This document shows positions 42,154 to 51,289 of a stretch of 64,000 nt of DNA, piece after piece. The stretch spans positions 6,012 through 70,011 of the forward strand of contig JBKJIG010000081.1 in assembly GCA_046598415.1 (NCBI GenBank). The letters are read 5' to 3'. Position 1 is the first letter of the stretch. Every line of letters starts with the position of its first letter. The notes beneath the pieces were generated by a model that was not told the origin of the DNA, ran no database searches, and saw only the letters and a program-made list of their open reading frames with translations. Position numbers and translations under genes: made by a program. This DNA comes from VFJZ01 sp046598415. GTDB lineage: Bacteria > Actinomycetota > Thermoleophilia > Gaiellales > F1-60-MAGs149.

Positions 42154-42435
42154 ATGCCGAAGATCCAGCCGTACTCGGCGGAGTTCCGTCAGGAGGCGGT
42201 GCGGCTTTTGCGTACCAGCGGGAGGTCGATCGCGCAGCTGGCGGCGGAGCTCGGGGTGTCGCCGCAGTCGCTCCGTAACTGGAGCCGCCAGGGCGCGGTC
42301 GATGCGGGCCAGGCGCCTGGTCTCACGAGCGACGAGCGGGACGAGCTTCGGCGCTTGCGGCGCGAGGTGCGGGTGCTCGCGGAGGAGCGGGAGATCCTAA
42401 AAGAGGAGCTCCTGCGGCTTCCGTGGGTGGTGTGA
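42154..42435 (+). pseudogene. IS3-family OrfA (HTH) fragment
   Basis: 93 residues: YSAEFRQEAVRLLRTSGRSI, then AELGVSPQSLRNWSRQ and the leucine-zipper DELRRLRREVRVLAEEREIL. This is the DNA-binding OrfA of IS3-type elements. It diverges after REILK, where the family continues into the AAAFFA segment and the frameshift into OrfB. OrfB is absent, so it cannot transpose on its own. Confidence 0.8.
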
Positions 42436-42510
42436 TGGTGTTCCCGGCGATGCGGAGCGCCGCCCGGTCGAGCTGGTGGAGCATCGTCGGGTCGGCCCGC
42501 AGGGTCGGAG

Positions 42511-43088
42511 TCATTGGCGTCCTGGCAGGTCGGGCCGTAGGCCGCCGCAGGTGAGGTGCGCGAGTGCGATCAGGGCCGGGGCGGAGTGGAACCCGTAGGC
42601 GCGGCGGACGATCAGCCGCAGCGTCGTGTTGATCGCTTCGATGCGGGCATCGGTGAGGCCCAGTCGGGGCGTCGCGATGATCCCCTCGCGGTGCTCGCGG
42701 ATCGTCCGTGCGAGCTTCACGAAGCTCGTCAGCCGCGAGCGGCCGGCCACGAGACCCGCAGCAACCGGCAGATCGCCGTCTTCGACGCCTGCGTCGCGAG
42801 CCAGCCGACGCCGTCCTCTAAGCTCCGCGTGTGCCAGGAGCCGTGCCGCGCCCACGGCACCTGTGCGGTCCTCACGCCATGCCTGCGACAAACGACGCGT
42901 GGTGCGTCCGCCTCGATGAAGCACCGCACCGCGCCGAGATCGAGCGACCGCCAACGCCGCCGACCCGCGCCCCGGTCGTAGCCCGACGCGCGCCGGCCGC
43001 AGACCCCGCACCGCGATGCACGCCGCGCTCGCGGCCGGGCATGCAGCACCACCGCTCCGTCCTCGTCAATCGAGACGACCTCAACCAC
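42511..43088 (-). pseudogene. ISL3-family transposase, internally deleted and out of frame
   Basis: The N-terminal part (about 42750-43088) has the zinc finger RCGVCGRRASGYDRG and PRVVCRRHGVRT typical of ISL3 transposases; the C-terminal part (42511-42750) has LARTIREHREGIIATPR and GLTDARIEAINTTLRLIVRR. They are in different frames, and about 200 residues including the catalytic core are missing between them. It sits inside the IS3 element. Confidence 0.75.
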
Positions 43089-43340
43089 CCCACCCTCGAC
43101 GCCACCGATCCGCTGCCGAAGCGCACGCCGCCACCTGCCCTCCCAGAGAACCAGTCCTAGACAGCTGGAACCCTAGGAGCAGAGCGGCGTGCGCCCTCCT
43201 ACCCGACCCACATCACCCGCCGGAGCTCCCCTAAACCCACCCTGTCCACGGAAACGGGGGAACTCCAACGTACCGATCGTCGAAGCCCCGAGATAGCAGG
43301 CCATCCCCGGATCGACCGAGACAACGCGACCACCGCGGAA

Positions 43341-43385
43341 GACTTGTTAATCCTCCGGTCAGGGTTCGATTCTCTGTCAGCACAT
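43341..43385 (+). repeat. attachment-site repeat, copy 2
   Basis: A changed copy of the tRNA-Lys 3' half: TTAATCCTCCGGTCAGGGTT is kept, with one inserted base before it and three substitutions near the end (TCTCTG, AGCACAT). The flank TAGAGCCAAA, also found after the true tRNA, follows at 43393. The most diverged copy covering the whole core, so probably an old junction. The gap 43268-43647 holds nothing else recognisable. Confidence 0.7.
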
Positions 43386-43647
43386 CGATTATTAGAGCCA
43401 AACGCACCACTACAGCTCGCTGAAATCGCCAGGATGCCGGCTCGCGCTCCACCGCACCGGCGGACACCACGAAGGCCTCGTGCACCACACCCTGGGACGC
43501 TACTTCGGGTAGGCTTGCAGCGCGAGCGGCGACTTGCGTATGGTGGATGCGTGTCCGTGGAGCATGAATGGTGAAGCTGCGTAATTGTTCTAGGCGCTTC
43601 GCGCCGGGGGTCAGCGCCGTCGAGTCGGCAGCGCTGGCCCGATAGCC

Positions 43648-46600
43648 GTGGCCCGGACCGCCATCGTCAGGCGCGAGTCGCCCTGGACCCTCGTCGACCT
43701 GGTCGGTTCCGAGACGCTCCAGGCGGTACAGGACGCGTTCGCGACGGCGTTCGACCTGCCGACGGTCATCCTCGACCATGAGGGGCACAACGTCAACGAG
43801 ATCACGTATCGCGTGCGGTTTTGCGAGGATCTCACGCGGCCCTCCAGTGCGGGCGCGAAGTGTCTGGCGTGCGACGTAGCTGCTATGCGTCGTTCTGAGG
43901 TCACGCGGGAACCGACGATCTTCCCCTGCTGGAACGGCCTGTACGACTGCACGATCCCGATCGTGTCGGGCGATGGCGAGGTGTTCGGGCACTTCCTCAG
44001 CGGCCAGGTGATCGATCGGCCGCCGACGGAGTTCGGCCGCTGGCGGACCGTTGCTCGCGACCATGGCATCGACCAGTCTGACTACGTGAACGCCCTGAAA
44101 GAGGTCAGGGTGCTGCCTCTCGACATTTATCGCCACAGGGTCGATTGCATGGCGATTCTCGCCCGCATGATCGCCGACCAGGCGAGCCTCGCCCTGCAGC
44201 ACCGAGCGATGCTCGAGCAGGCGCTCGACGCCCGGGCGGCGACCGAACAACTCACTGCGGAGCTCGACGTGATCGCGCACGCTTCGGCCGCGACGGCCGA
44301 GACCGCCGATCTGCATGAGACGCTCGCCGACCTCGCCAACGCGGCCCGCAGGGTGATCCCGCACGAGTCACTCGTGATCTACATCGTCGAGCCGTCGGGT
44401 CGGCGACTCCAGCCGATCGTCGTTCGCGATCCGCTCGCCGCCGCCTTGTCGGACTGGCAGCCGACGGTGGGTGAGGGGATCGTCGGTGTCGCAGCCGCGG
44501 ACTGCGTCGCCCGACGGCTCGACACCGTGACCGGCGATCCCGCCCACCAGTCGATTCCAGGGGTCCCCGACGAGCGGGAAGCGATGCTCGTCGTTCCGAT
44601 CGCGAACCAGGGTGCAGCAATCGGCGTGATCACTCTCAGCCGGTTCAAGGGGCGGACGTTCAACGAGCACGAACTCGAGCTTCTACGGATCATCTCGGTT
44701 CAGGCTGCCAGCGCGATCCGGACCTCGGCGCTGCGAGCCGATGCCGACCGCACGAGTCGACTGCGCGTGATCGAGCGCACGACATACGCACGGATCGCCA
44801 CCGGTGCCCGTCCGCGCGAGGTGATCGAATGGCTCCTCGAGCAAGCTCGCCAGCTTTTCGCGGCGGATCAGGTCGTGCTGGCAGACGGTCGCGAGAGAGT
44901 AATCGGCGCGCCCGAGATCGCGCCGCGGCGCTGGCCTCCCCGAGCGCTTGTCGAGCCGGTTGAACGCGCACGCTCGACGGGGCGTGTCACATCGTCGACT
45001 TATCGCGGACTCGAGGTAACGATTGTGCCGGGCGGAGTGGGTGATGCGGCGTACCTCGTAGTCATGCGGCTTGCATCGCTCACGCCGGCCGAGCGGGAGT
45101 GTGCGTTGTCACTCGCGGCGCTCGGCTCCCGACTCGGAATCGTCGAACAGGACCTTGCTCGCGCGACTCGGTTCGCCGCGCGCACGGGTGCATTCGTCAC
45201 CCTCAGCGAACGCCTTGCAAACGCACGTACACCGGGCCACGTCATGCATGTTCTGCTCAACGCACACGATCTCATCGATGGATCTCGCACTGCAGTCGTG
45301 ACTCGCACGGCGCTTTCCAGCGTGCTGCGGCTGCACGTGAAGGGTTTGGCGACCATCGAGGAGGAGCTGATAGTGGCTTCAGGGCGCCCGCGCCTCCGGT
45401 TGCCGGATCAGTCCGAGGAGGAGAACACGAGCGGCCGGTGGGATGTCTGGGCGGCTGCCATAATGGGAGCGAGCTCGCACGCATCGAGCTGGCACGAGCC
45501 GATCGCGGTGCCGTTCTCGAACGACGAAACGGCCGGCGCAGTCATCATCGATGCGAGCCCGGACGCGACGAACGACGAACGCGAGCTTCTGCAGTCGCTT
45601 GCGCGCATGGCCGCAGCTCAGCTCGATGGACGCGGGCCGGGCTGCGGCCGGCCCACGCACGACGAGGAGGCCCAGTCCCTGCTCGACGGGCTCGCGGCGA
45701 TGCGCCCTCAAAGCGAGCGCGTCGCTGCCGAGGGGGTGCTGCGGACGTTTGCAGCAATTGCAGACGCGCCCGCCGCCATGCTCGAGAGTACAGCCGGCAC
45801 GGTGCTGGCCACTCTCGGGCCTGCGCCGAAACGCAACTGGCCCGTGACGTTCTCGTTCGACGCCGGGCTCATCAAGAGCTCGCAACCTCCTGCGGAGCGT
45901 TGCCTCGATGTCCTCCCGCGCCTCGCGCATCTCGCCACCGGCCTGCTCCGGAACGGGGAGGCGAATCAGCTTGTTGAGTCCCAGATGATGGACGCTCTCA
46001 ACGACATCGAACGTCTCTCGATCCAGCTCTCGGCGAGCGAGCGCATCAACGCCGACATGCGCGGGATCGTGAGCGCTCTCGAAGGGTCGGGCGGGCTGCA
46101 GGATCTCGTGGCGCGCCTGCATAGCGTGACGGGGACAGCCGTGGAGCTGGTCGACGAGGATGGACGGCGGGTCGCTGCGGCGGGCGGCGATCACTACCCT
46201 AGTCTGGGCGGCCTGCGCCGACTCGCCATACGCACCGGCACGACGCCGCTCGGGGAGCTTCGCACGTGCACGATGGATGACTCTCCTGTCGTCGAGTTCG
46301 CGGGCACGCTCGTGTCCGTGATTCTGGGAGCCGGCCGACGGGTGCGCGATATCGAGGCGCGACTCGACGGCGAGGTTGTCTCGGCGCTGATCGACAGCGA
46401 TCGTTCGAGTGCCGAGCTCGTGCGACGTGCCAGCGCAGTAGGCCTGGAGCCCGGCACCAGCGTTCGCGTCGCCGTCGGCCTTTTCGGAGGGCCGCCCGAT
46501 GGGCGAGCGGAGAACGTGCTGGCGGCAGCTGCCCGTTGGGCGCGTTTGCAGCGAGTACGGGTCATCGTCACGCGTCGCGAACGCGCGATAGTCGCGGTCG

Positions 46601-47100
46601 GCCCCTCAGATGCCGAGTGGGCCTCAAGACTGTACGAGGCCCTCGGCACGGCGGCAGCTTCGGATGTGTACATTGGGATCGGATCCAAGGCGACCGATGG
46701 GCCTGGATATCGGGACTCCTATCTTGGCGGTAGGGCAGCTTCGCTTGCGATGGAGGCAGCCGGCCGCCCCGGCGTCCTGATCGCGGGTGACGACAGCATC
46801 GAGTCCGTGCTCCTGCAGTCTGCCGATCCTGCCCGGATCGTCGCGTTCGCGCGGCACATCATGGATCCCGTCGAACGGTACGACACGGAGCGGAAGTCAG
46901 CGCTCCAGAGCACCCTCACAGCGCTCGTGGCTCACGGATGGAACCTGCACGCCGCGGCGCGGGCGTCCCACATCCACGTGTCAACGCTTCGCGACCGCGT
47001 GCGTCGGGTTGAGGAGCTGACAGGTCTCGCCCTGTCGAGGCCGGACGACCGGCTCGCGGTTCAACTCGCCCTCATGACCACGCGATTGCTCGACATCTGA
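43648..47100 (+). CDS. PocR-GAF-PucR-type transcriptional regulator, 1150 aa
   Basis: A large cytoplasmic one-component sensor. About 11-170: PocR ligand-binding domain (TLVDLVGSETLQAVQDAF, FCEDLTRPSSAGAKCLACD, FPCWNGLYDCTIPIV, FGHFLSGQV). About 205-365: a GAF domain (ANAARRVIPHESLVIYIVE). About 385-670: two further GAF-like regions, weaker. About 930-1060: CdaR/PucR-like middle domain (VVSALIDSDRSSAELVRRA). About 1085-1145: PucR C-terminal HTH (LTALVAHGWNLHAAARASHI). PocR domains are predicted to sense simple organic compounds. It directly precedes glnT, so it probably controls that operon. GTG start at 43648. Confidence 0.85.
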   Translation: MARTAIVRRESPWTLVDLVGSETLQAVQDAFATAFDLPTVILDHEGHNVNEITYRVRFCEDLTRPSSAGAKCLACDVAAMRRSEVTREPTIFPCWNGLYDCTIPIVSGDGEVFGHFLSGQVIDRPPTEFGRWRTVARDHGIDQSDYVNALKEVRVLPLDIYRHRVDCMAILARMIADQASLALQHRAMLEQALDARAATEQLTAELDVIAHASAATAETADLHETLADLANAARRVIPHESLVIYIVEPSGRRLQPIVVRDPLAAALSDWQPTVGEGIVGVAAADCVARRLDTVTGDPAHQSIPGVPDEREAMLVVPIANQGAAIGVITLSRFKGRTFNEHELELLRIISVQAASAIRTSALRADADRTSRLRVIERTTYARIATGARPREVIEWLLEQARQLFAADQVVLADGRERVIGAPEIAPRRWPPRALVEPVERARSTGRVTSSTYRGLEVTIVPGGVGDAAYLVVMRLASLTPAERECALSLAALGSRLGIVEQDLARATRFAARTGAFVTLSERLANARTPGHVMHVLLNAHDLIDGSRTAVVTRTALSSVLRLHVKGLATIEEELIVASGRPRLRLPDQSEEENTSGRWDVWAAAIMGASSHASSWHEPIAVPFSNDETAGAVIIDASPDATNDERELLQSLARMAAAQLDGRGPGCGRPTHDEEAQSLLDGLAAMRPQSERVAAEGVLRTFAAIADAPAAMLESTAGTVLATLGPAPKRNWPVTFSFDAGLIKSSQPPAERCLDVLPRLAHLATGLLRNGEANQLVESQMMDALNDIERLSIQLSASERINADMRGIVSALEGSGGLQDLVARLHSVTGTAVELVDEDGRRVAAAGGDHYPSLGGLRRLAIRTGTTPLGELRTCTMDDSPVVEFAGTLVSVILGAGRRVRDIEARLDGEVVSALIDSDRSSAELVRRASAVGLEPGTSVRVAVGLFGGPPDGRAENVLAAAARWARLQRVRVIVTRRERAIVAVGPSDAEWASRLYEALGTAAASDVYIGIGSKATDGPGYRDSYLGGRAASLAMEAAGRPGVLIAGDDSIESVLLQSADPARIVAFARHIMDPVERYDTERKSALQSTLTALVAHGWNLHAAARASHIHVSTLRDRVRRVEELTGLALSRPDDRLAVQLALMTTRLLDI

Positions 47101-47101
47101 G

Positions 47102-47149
47102 CCGACGAACCGTAGGAGCGTTTCGTGCAAACGTCCTACGGATCGTCGG
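47102..47149. promoter_or_regulatory. 48-bp near-perfect inverted repeat between regulator and glnT
   Basis: Arms of about 21 bases: CCGACGA, CCGTAGGA and CGTTT on the left pair with AAACG, TCCTACGG and TCGTCGG on the right around a CGTGC loop, with one unpaired base in the left arm and one A-A mismatch. It begins one base after the regulator's stop. It can serve as the terminator of that gene, as an operator for glnT, or both. Confidence 0.7.
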
Positions 47150-47219
47150 TTGCGATCGTTTTCTCGCGGGCTGATCCTATCGCGGTACGTGACCCACGAT
47201 CCCGACAGGAGGGCCTCCC

Positions 47220-48602
47220 ATGGAGCTCACATCTGCGCCGCCGACGCTTCGTGACCACCGGCCGGAGTACGACCAGAAGGGCGAGGAACTGCGCGGGGCC
47301 GGAGTCAAGTACGTCTTTTCCGCCTACTGCGACGTACACGGGGTCGGTAAGGGGAAGATGGTGCCGATCGAGCACTTCGCGCAGATGATGCGCGGGTCGG
47401 AACTCTTCACCGGTGCTGCGATCGACGGCCTGGGCCAGTCGCCGGCAGATGACGAGCTCGGCGTGAGACCGGATCTCGAGCGCATCATCGTCATGCCGCA
47501 TCGCCCGACCGTCGCGTGGGCGCCGGGGAACCTGCATCACGGGTCAACGCCGTGGCCCATGTGCAGCCGGAACGTCTTGCAGCGCGCCGTCGACCGGGCC
47601 AGAGGAATGGGCCTTACGTTCAACCTCGGGATTGAGACCGAATTCTACCTCGTGCGCAAACGCGATGACGGTTCGATCGAGCAGCACAACCCGTTGGATG
47701 TCATGGAGCGCGCGGCCTACGACATCGTCGACACCCTCGGCGCATACGACTTTCTCGACGACGCCGTCACTCGCATGAATGCGGCCGGCTTCGACGTCCA
47801 CTCGTTCGATCACGAAGACTCGAACGGACAGTTCGAGATCGATTTCCACTACTCCGATGTCATGACCATGGCCGATCGACAGGTCTTCTGGCGCATGATG
47901 ATGAAGGAGCTAGCACGGAACCATGGCTTCGAAATCACGATGATGCCCAAGCCCTACTCGAACCGCACTGGGACGGGCGCGCACTTCAACATGTCGCTGG
48001 CCGACGAGAACGGTGTCAACCTCTTCGACGCAGCGGCAGATTCTCGTGGCTGCGGCGTGTCACAGATGGCCTATCAGTTCATCGCTGGAATCTTGCGCCA
48101 TGCGCCCGCACTCACGGCGGTTGCCTGTCCGACGGTCAACTCGTACAAGCGGCTCGTGGTCTCCGGCTCGATGACCGGTTTTACATGGGCCCCCGTCTTC
48201 ATGTCGTACGGACGCAACAATCGGACGCACATGGTCCGGATTCCGATGACATCACCGCGCGTCGAGAGCCGCGCAGTCGACCCGACCTGCAACCCGTATC
48301 TTACTGCGGCGATGTACCTCCATGCGGGCCTGGACGGCATCGAGGCTGGGCTCGACCCGGGCGACCCCATCAACCTCGACATGTACGTCCAGTCGCAGGA
48401 GACGATCGACGACCTCGGCATCCAGACGCTCCCGCGAACCCTGCTCGAGGCCGTCGAGGCCTTCGCCGTCGATCCGCTCTCCGAACGCGCTTTTGGCACC
48501 GAGCTGCGCGACGCGTTCGTGGAGCTCAAGACCCGAGAGTGGTGGGAGTACCACAACCACGTCTCGGAGTGGGAGCTTCGACGCTACCTGACGTTCTTCT
48601 AG
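47220..48602 (+). CDS. glnT: type III glutamate-ammonia ligase / glutamine synthetase-like GlnT
   Basis: A 460-residue glutamine-synthetase-fold enzyme. YCDVHGVGKGKMVPIEHF, RGSELFTGAAIDGLGQ, NLGIETEFYLV (metal ligands), FDHEDSNGQFEIDF, TGTGAHFNMSL, NSYKRL and RVESRAVDPTCNPYL all fit the type III/GlnT group, which includes gamma-glutamyl-alkylamide synthetases such as GmaS. It may ligate glutamate to an amine rather than ammonia. AGGAGGG (47208-47214) gives the ATG at 47220. It is the first gene of an operon with the creatininase and permease. Confidence 0.9.
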   Translation: MELTSAPPTLRDHRPEYDQKGEELRGAGVKYVFSAYCDVHGVGKGKMVPIEHFAQMMRGSELFTGAAIDGLGQSPADDELGVRPDLERIIVMPHRPTVAWAPGNLHHGSTPWPMCSRNVLQRAVDRARGMGLTFNLGIETEFYLVRKRDDGSIEQHNPLDVMERAAYDIVDTLGAYDFLDDAVTRMNAAGFDVHSFDHEDSNGQFEIDFHYSDVMTMADRQVFWRMMMKELARNHGFEITMMPKPYSNRTGTGAHFNMSLADENGVNLFDAAADSRGCGVSQMAYQFIAGILRHAPALTAVACPTVNSYKRLVVSGSMTGFTWAPVFMSYGRNNRTHMVRIPMTSPRVESRAVDPTCNPYLTAAMYLHAGLDGIEAGLDPGDPINLDMYVQSQETIDDLGIQTLPRTLLEAVEAFAVDPLSERAFGTELRDAFVELKTREWWEYHNHVSEWELRRYLTFF

Positions 48603-48606
48603 GCGC

Positions 48607-49395
48607 ATGGCCGACCCAGTCCGACTCGAACAGCTCAGCTGGCCGCAGATAGGCGTGCTCGTGCACGCGGGCGAATCACTCTGTTTGCTGCCAATCGGCG
48701 CAACCGAGCAGCATGGACGACACCTTCCGTGCGCGACAGACACCTTGCTCGTCGAGGCCGCATGCGAGGAGGCGTCGGCGCGCACCCGGGCTCCGCTTGC
48801 CCCAACCCTCTCGGTCAGCTCATCCCACGCCCACACGACCAAGTGGCCCGGGACATTCTCGTTACCGCCTCGTGTCGTGATCGAGGTCGTGTGCGAGTTT
48901 GCTCGCTGGGTGCGGGCAAGTGGGTTTACGAAGCTGCTGCTCGTCAACTCGCACGGCGGCAACCCGGGGGCGCTCCGTGTCGCCGTAGACGAGGTTCGCC
49001 GAGCCAGTGAGCTTCAGATCGGCTGTGTCCACACCTTCGCGCTTACACCGGCCATTGCGGCGCAGTTCGAACGCGATGCGATCGACTGGCACGCAAACCG
49101 GGCCGAGACCTCTCTGATGCTCCATCTGCACCCCGAGCTCGTCGACCGGAGCGCGATCCACGACGATCCCGACCGCACGATCGGACGGGTGTTTTCCTAC
49201 CACGTCGCGCAGACGAGCATCGATGGTTTGACGGGATCGCCGAGCGAGGGCACCACGGCCGAGGGGGCGGTGCTCTTCGAGCAGATTGTCGAGGCGCTCT
49301 GCGACGTCGTCATCGCAGCACGCGCTGAGAGCTATCCGGACATCGGCGCAGCGCCCGACGGCGCCGTCGGAACGCAACGAAGGGATGGACGATGA
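48607..49395 (+). CDS. creatininase-family amidohydrolase
   Basis: A 262-residue protein with the creatininase fold: LLPIGATEQHGRHLP (first metal ligands), TDTLLVEAACEEA, LLVNSHGGNPGAL and DWHANRAETSLMLHLHPELV. The family hydrolyses cyclic or open amides: creatinine, FAPy, formamides and the MftA peptide. The true substrate is not visible from sequence. It starts 4 bases after glnT and overlaps the permease gene by 4 bases, so all three products must act together. Confidence 0.9.
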   Translation: MADPVRLEQLSWPQIGVLVHAGESLCLLPIGATEQHGRHLPCATDTLLVEAACEEASARTRAPLAPTLSVSSSHAHTTKWPGTFSLPPRVVIEVVCEFARWVRASGFTKLLLVNSHGGNPGALRVAVDEVRRASELQIGCVHTFALTPAIAAQFERDAIDWHANRAETSLMLHLHPELVDRSAIHDDPDRTIGRVFSYHVAQTSIDGLTGSPSEGTTAEGAVLFEQIVEALCDVVIAARAESYPDIGAAPDGAVGTQRRDGR

Positions 49396-50840
49396 CCATT
49401 TCGACCCCAACACAGGAGCCTGTCGAGGAGACACCGCGGACACTCCTGAAAACGATGCGGTGGTACGACGGATTCATCGTATGCCTGTCGGCCTCCGGCT
49501 TCCTGCTGGCCACGCTCGGCTACACGATCGGGTCCGTCGGCGCGCTCGGCGCACTGTTCCTCTGCGCGATCACGGTGCTGATCGGCGGGGTGCAATCCTA
49601 CATCTTCACCGAACCCGCCACGATGTTCCCCGACAGCACCGGAGGGCTTGCCGCCTATGCGCGCGAGGCGTGGCGGCGGCGCCTGAACATCGTATCGCCG
49701 CTCGCCGGCTTCGCCTACTGGATCGCCTACACGTCCACGTTCTCCGTGTTCGGCCTGCTCGCCGGACAGCTGATCCAGGCCCAGTGGTTCAGCGGTCAAA
49801 CCTGGTCTGCCGAGGTCGGTCCGCTCTCCGTCGGGTTCGCGCAGGTCGTTGCGTGCGCCATCATCGTCGCCGTCTGGACGATCAACGTCGCTGGCATGCG
49901 GCCCACTCGCATCTTCGGATATATCACCGGTGTGCTGTTCTGCGTCGTGCTGTTGCTTTTTGCGTTTCTGCCCTACTTGACAGGGCACTTCGACACCTCC
50001 CTCCTGACCTGGAAGATCGGAGGGTCTGACCAGGACTGGGGTGGTCTTCGCCTCGTTTTCGTGTGGATCTACCTGCTCGGATGGTCGGCGTATCCGACCG
50101 AACAGGCCGCGACGTTCGCACCGGAGTACCACGATCCGCTCGATGACACCCGAAAAGGCCTTCTCTCGTCGGCGGGCTTCGCGCTATTCAGTTTCACGCT
50201 CGTGCCGCTCGGCCTCGGCGGCGTCCTCTCGCAGGAGACGATCGGAAGCGATCCGGTCGCGTTCTACGTCACGGCGCTCGAGAAGATGATCGGATCGGTC
50301 GGATCGGGCGCTGCAGTCGTTCTCATCGTGGTCGCGTGCTTGCTCACGATGAATGCCTCTACGATGAACGCCTCTCGGGCCCTGTATGCGACCTCGTTGC
50401 GAGGCCACACGATCCGGATCTTCGGCAAGCTCAACCGAAGCCACGTCCCGGCCAACGCCATGACGCTGGACATGGTCGTGAACGTCGTGGTGGTCATCGT
50501 GCTGAACAGCGTCATCGGGATCATCGCGGCGAGCAACTTGGCGTACTTCGTGGTCGTAATCCTGGCTCTCGGCGGTGTAGTGCTGCTCCGAATCGATGCG
50601 CCGGGGCAGGCGCGCCCGATTCGGCTCCGCCGTCGGTGGTTGGTTGTCGCCGCCGTTCTCGCGGTTTTCAACGCTATTGCGCTCGTCGTCGGGGCGCTCT
50701 CGTTCCAGCTGACCGGCTACGGCGGGATAGGCACGCTTGTCGTCGGCGTCGGCGCACTATTTCTCGGCATCGTGCTCTACCTCTGGAGGGTCTACGTCGA
50801 GGAGCGTGGCAAGATTGTCTGGCGCGATCTCAGCGATTAG
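49392..50840 (+). CDS. APC-superfamily amino acid/amine permease
   Basis: 482 residues with about 12 membrane helices. The first helix region (GFIVCLSASGFLLATLGYTI) has the broken-helix Gly pattern of APC transporters, and PTEQAATFAPEYHDP follows helix 6. The loop NASRALYATSLRGH before the last helices is typical of the family. It likely imports the substrate handled by GlnT and the amidohydrolase. The 3' end overlaps a reverse-strand gene by 11 bases. Confidence 0.9.
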   Translation: MTISTPTQEPVEETPRTLLKTMRWYDGFIVCLSASGFLLATLGYTIGSVGALGALFLCAITVLIGGVQSYIFTEPATMFPDSTGGLAAYAREAWRRRLNIVSPLAGFAYWIAYTSTFSVFGLLAGQLIQAQWFSGQTWSAEVGPLSVGFAQVVACAIIVAVWTINVAGMRPTRIFGYITGVLFCVVLLLFAFLPYLTGHFDTSLLTWKIGGSDQDWGGLRLVFVWIYLLGWSAYPTEQAATFAPEYHDPLDDTRKGLLSSAGFALFSFTLVPLGLGGVLSQETIGSDPVAFYVTALEKMIGSVGSGAAVVLIVVACLLTMNASTMNASRALYATSLRGHTIRIFGKLNRSHVPANAMTLDMVVNVVVVIVLNSVIGIIAASNLAYFVVVILALGGVVLLRIDAPGQARPIRLRRRWLVVAAVLAVFNAIALVVGALSFQLTGYGGIGTLVVGVGALFLGIVLYLWRVYVEERGKIVWRDLSD

Positions 50841-51090
50841 GTGTCCCTGTCTTCGGAGGTGGCGTACGCGGCTGATGGGTGGCGGCGGGGTTGCCGATGG
50901 CTCGGTCGGGGGCGGTGTACTGAGCAACCGCTGCAGCCCGCGTCGAGACCTCGGCGCTTTTTGAGGCGTCATCGGCGTCGCCGTCACAAGCGGCCAGCAG
51001 GACGGTCACCGCCCCGATCGCCAAGACATTCGCGCCCAGCCTGACCCTATACCCGCACCATCCGACGAGGGCTTCCTCGATCGAGCGCAT
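50830..51090 (-). CDS. possible small lipoprotein, 86 aa
   Basis: A hydrophobic helix ending in LLAACDGDAD (lipobox with Cys) and a low-complexity Thr/Pro/Ala tail. This would be a lipid-anchored peptide of about 53 mature residues. The start is uncertain: ATG 51090 or a later GTG before RLGANVLAIG. It may be a remnant of a longer protein. The next 780 bases to the right hold the third attachment-site copy and no gene I can support. Confidence 0.35.
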   Translation of the reverse strand: MRSIEEALVGWCGYRVRLGANVLAIGAVTVLLAACDGDADDASKSAEVSTRAAAVAQYTAPDRAIGNPAATHQPRTPPPKTGTPNR

Positions 51091-51245
51091 CCCCAAGCGC
51101 CGCCCGGCGAGGGCGACGGGTGCCACGCAGCTGTCACGTTGATCCACCCAGATCCACCGGGATCGACAGCCGCCCGGGTGTTACTTTTCCAGCGATTTCC
51201 GGCCAGATCCTTGATCCACGGAGACCCACCGAGCTCACGTCGGGC

Positions 51246-51289
51246 GACTTTTAATCCTCCGGTCAGGGTTCGATTCCCTGTCGGCCCAT
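51246..51289 (+). repeat. attachment-site repeat, copy 3 (44/44 identical to tRNA-Lys)
   Basis: Identical over 44 bases to 41466-41509, from GACTTTTAATCC to CGGCCCAT. The sequence diverges at once on both sides, so this is a clean junction and probably marks the youngest integration. It closes the block with the PocR regulator and glnT operon. The 51290-51870 gap beyond it has short open frames only; nothing identifiable. Confidence 0.85.

Larger units (their letters stand above)
42088..43267 (+). mobile_element. IS3-family element, broken, with an ISL3 remnant inside
   Basis: Terminal inverted repeats of 25 bases, about 20 matching: left begins TGGAGTTCCCCCGCTACGG (42088-42112), right ends CGGGGGAACTCCA (43243-43267). 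Only OrfA remains at the left. The OrfB region has been replaced by an ISL3-type remnant on the opposite strand. No target-site duplication is obvious. It interrupts the IS630 fragment. Confidence 0.72.
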
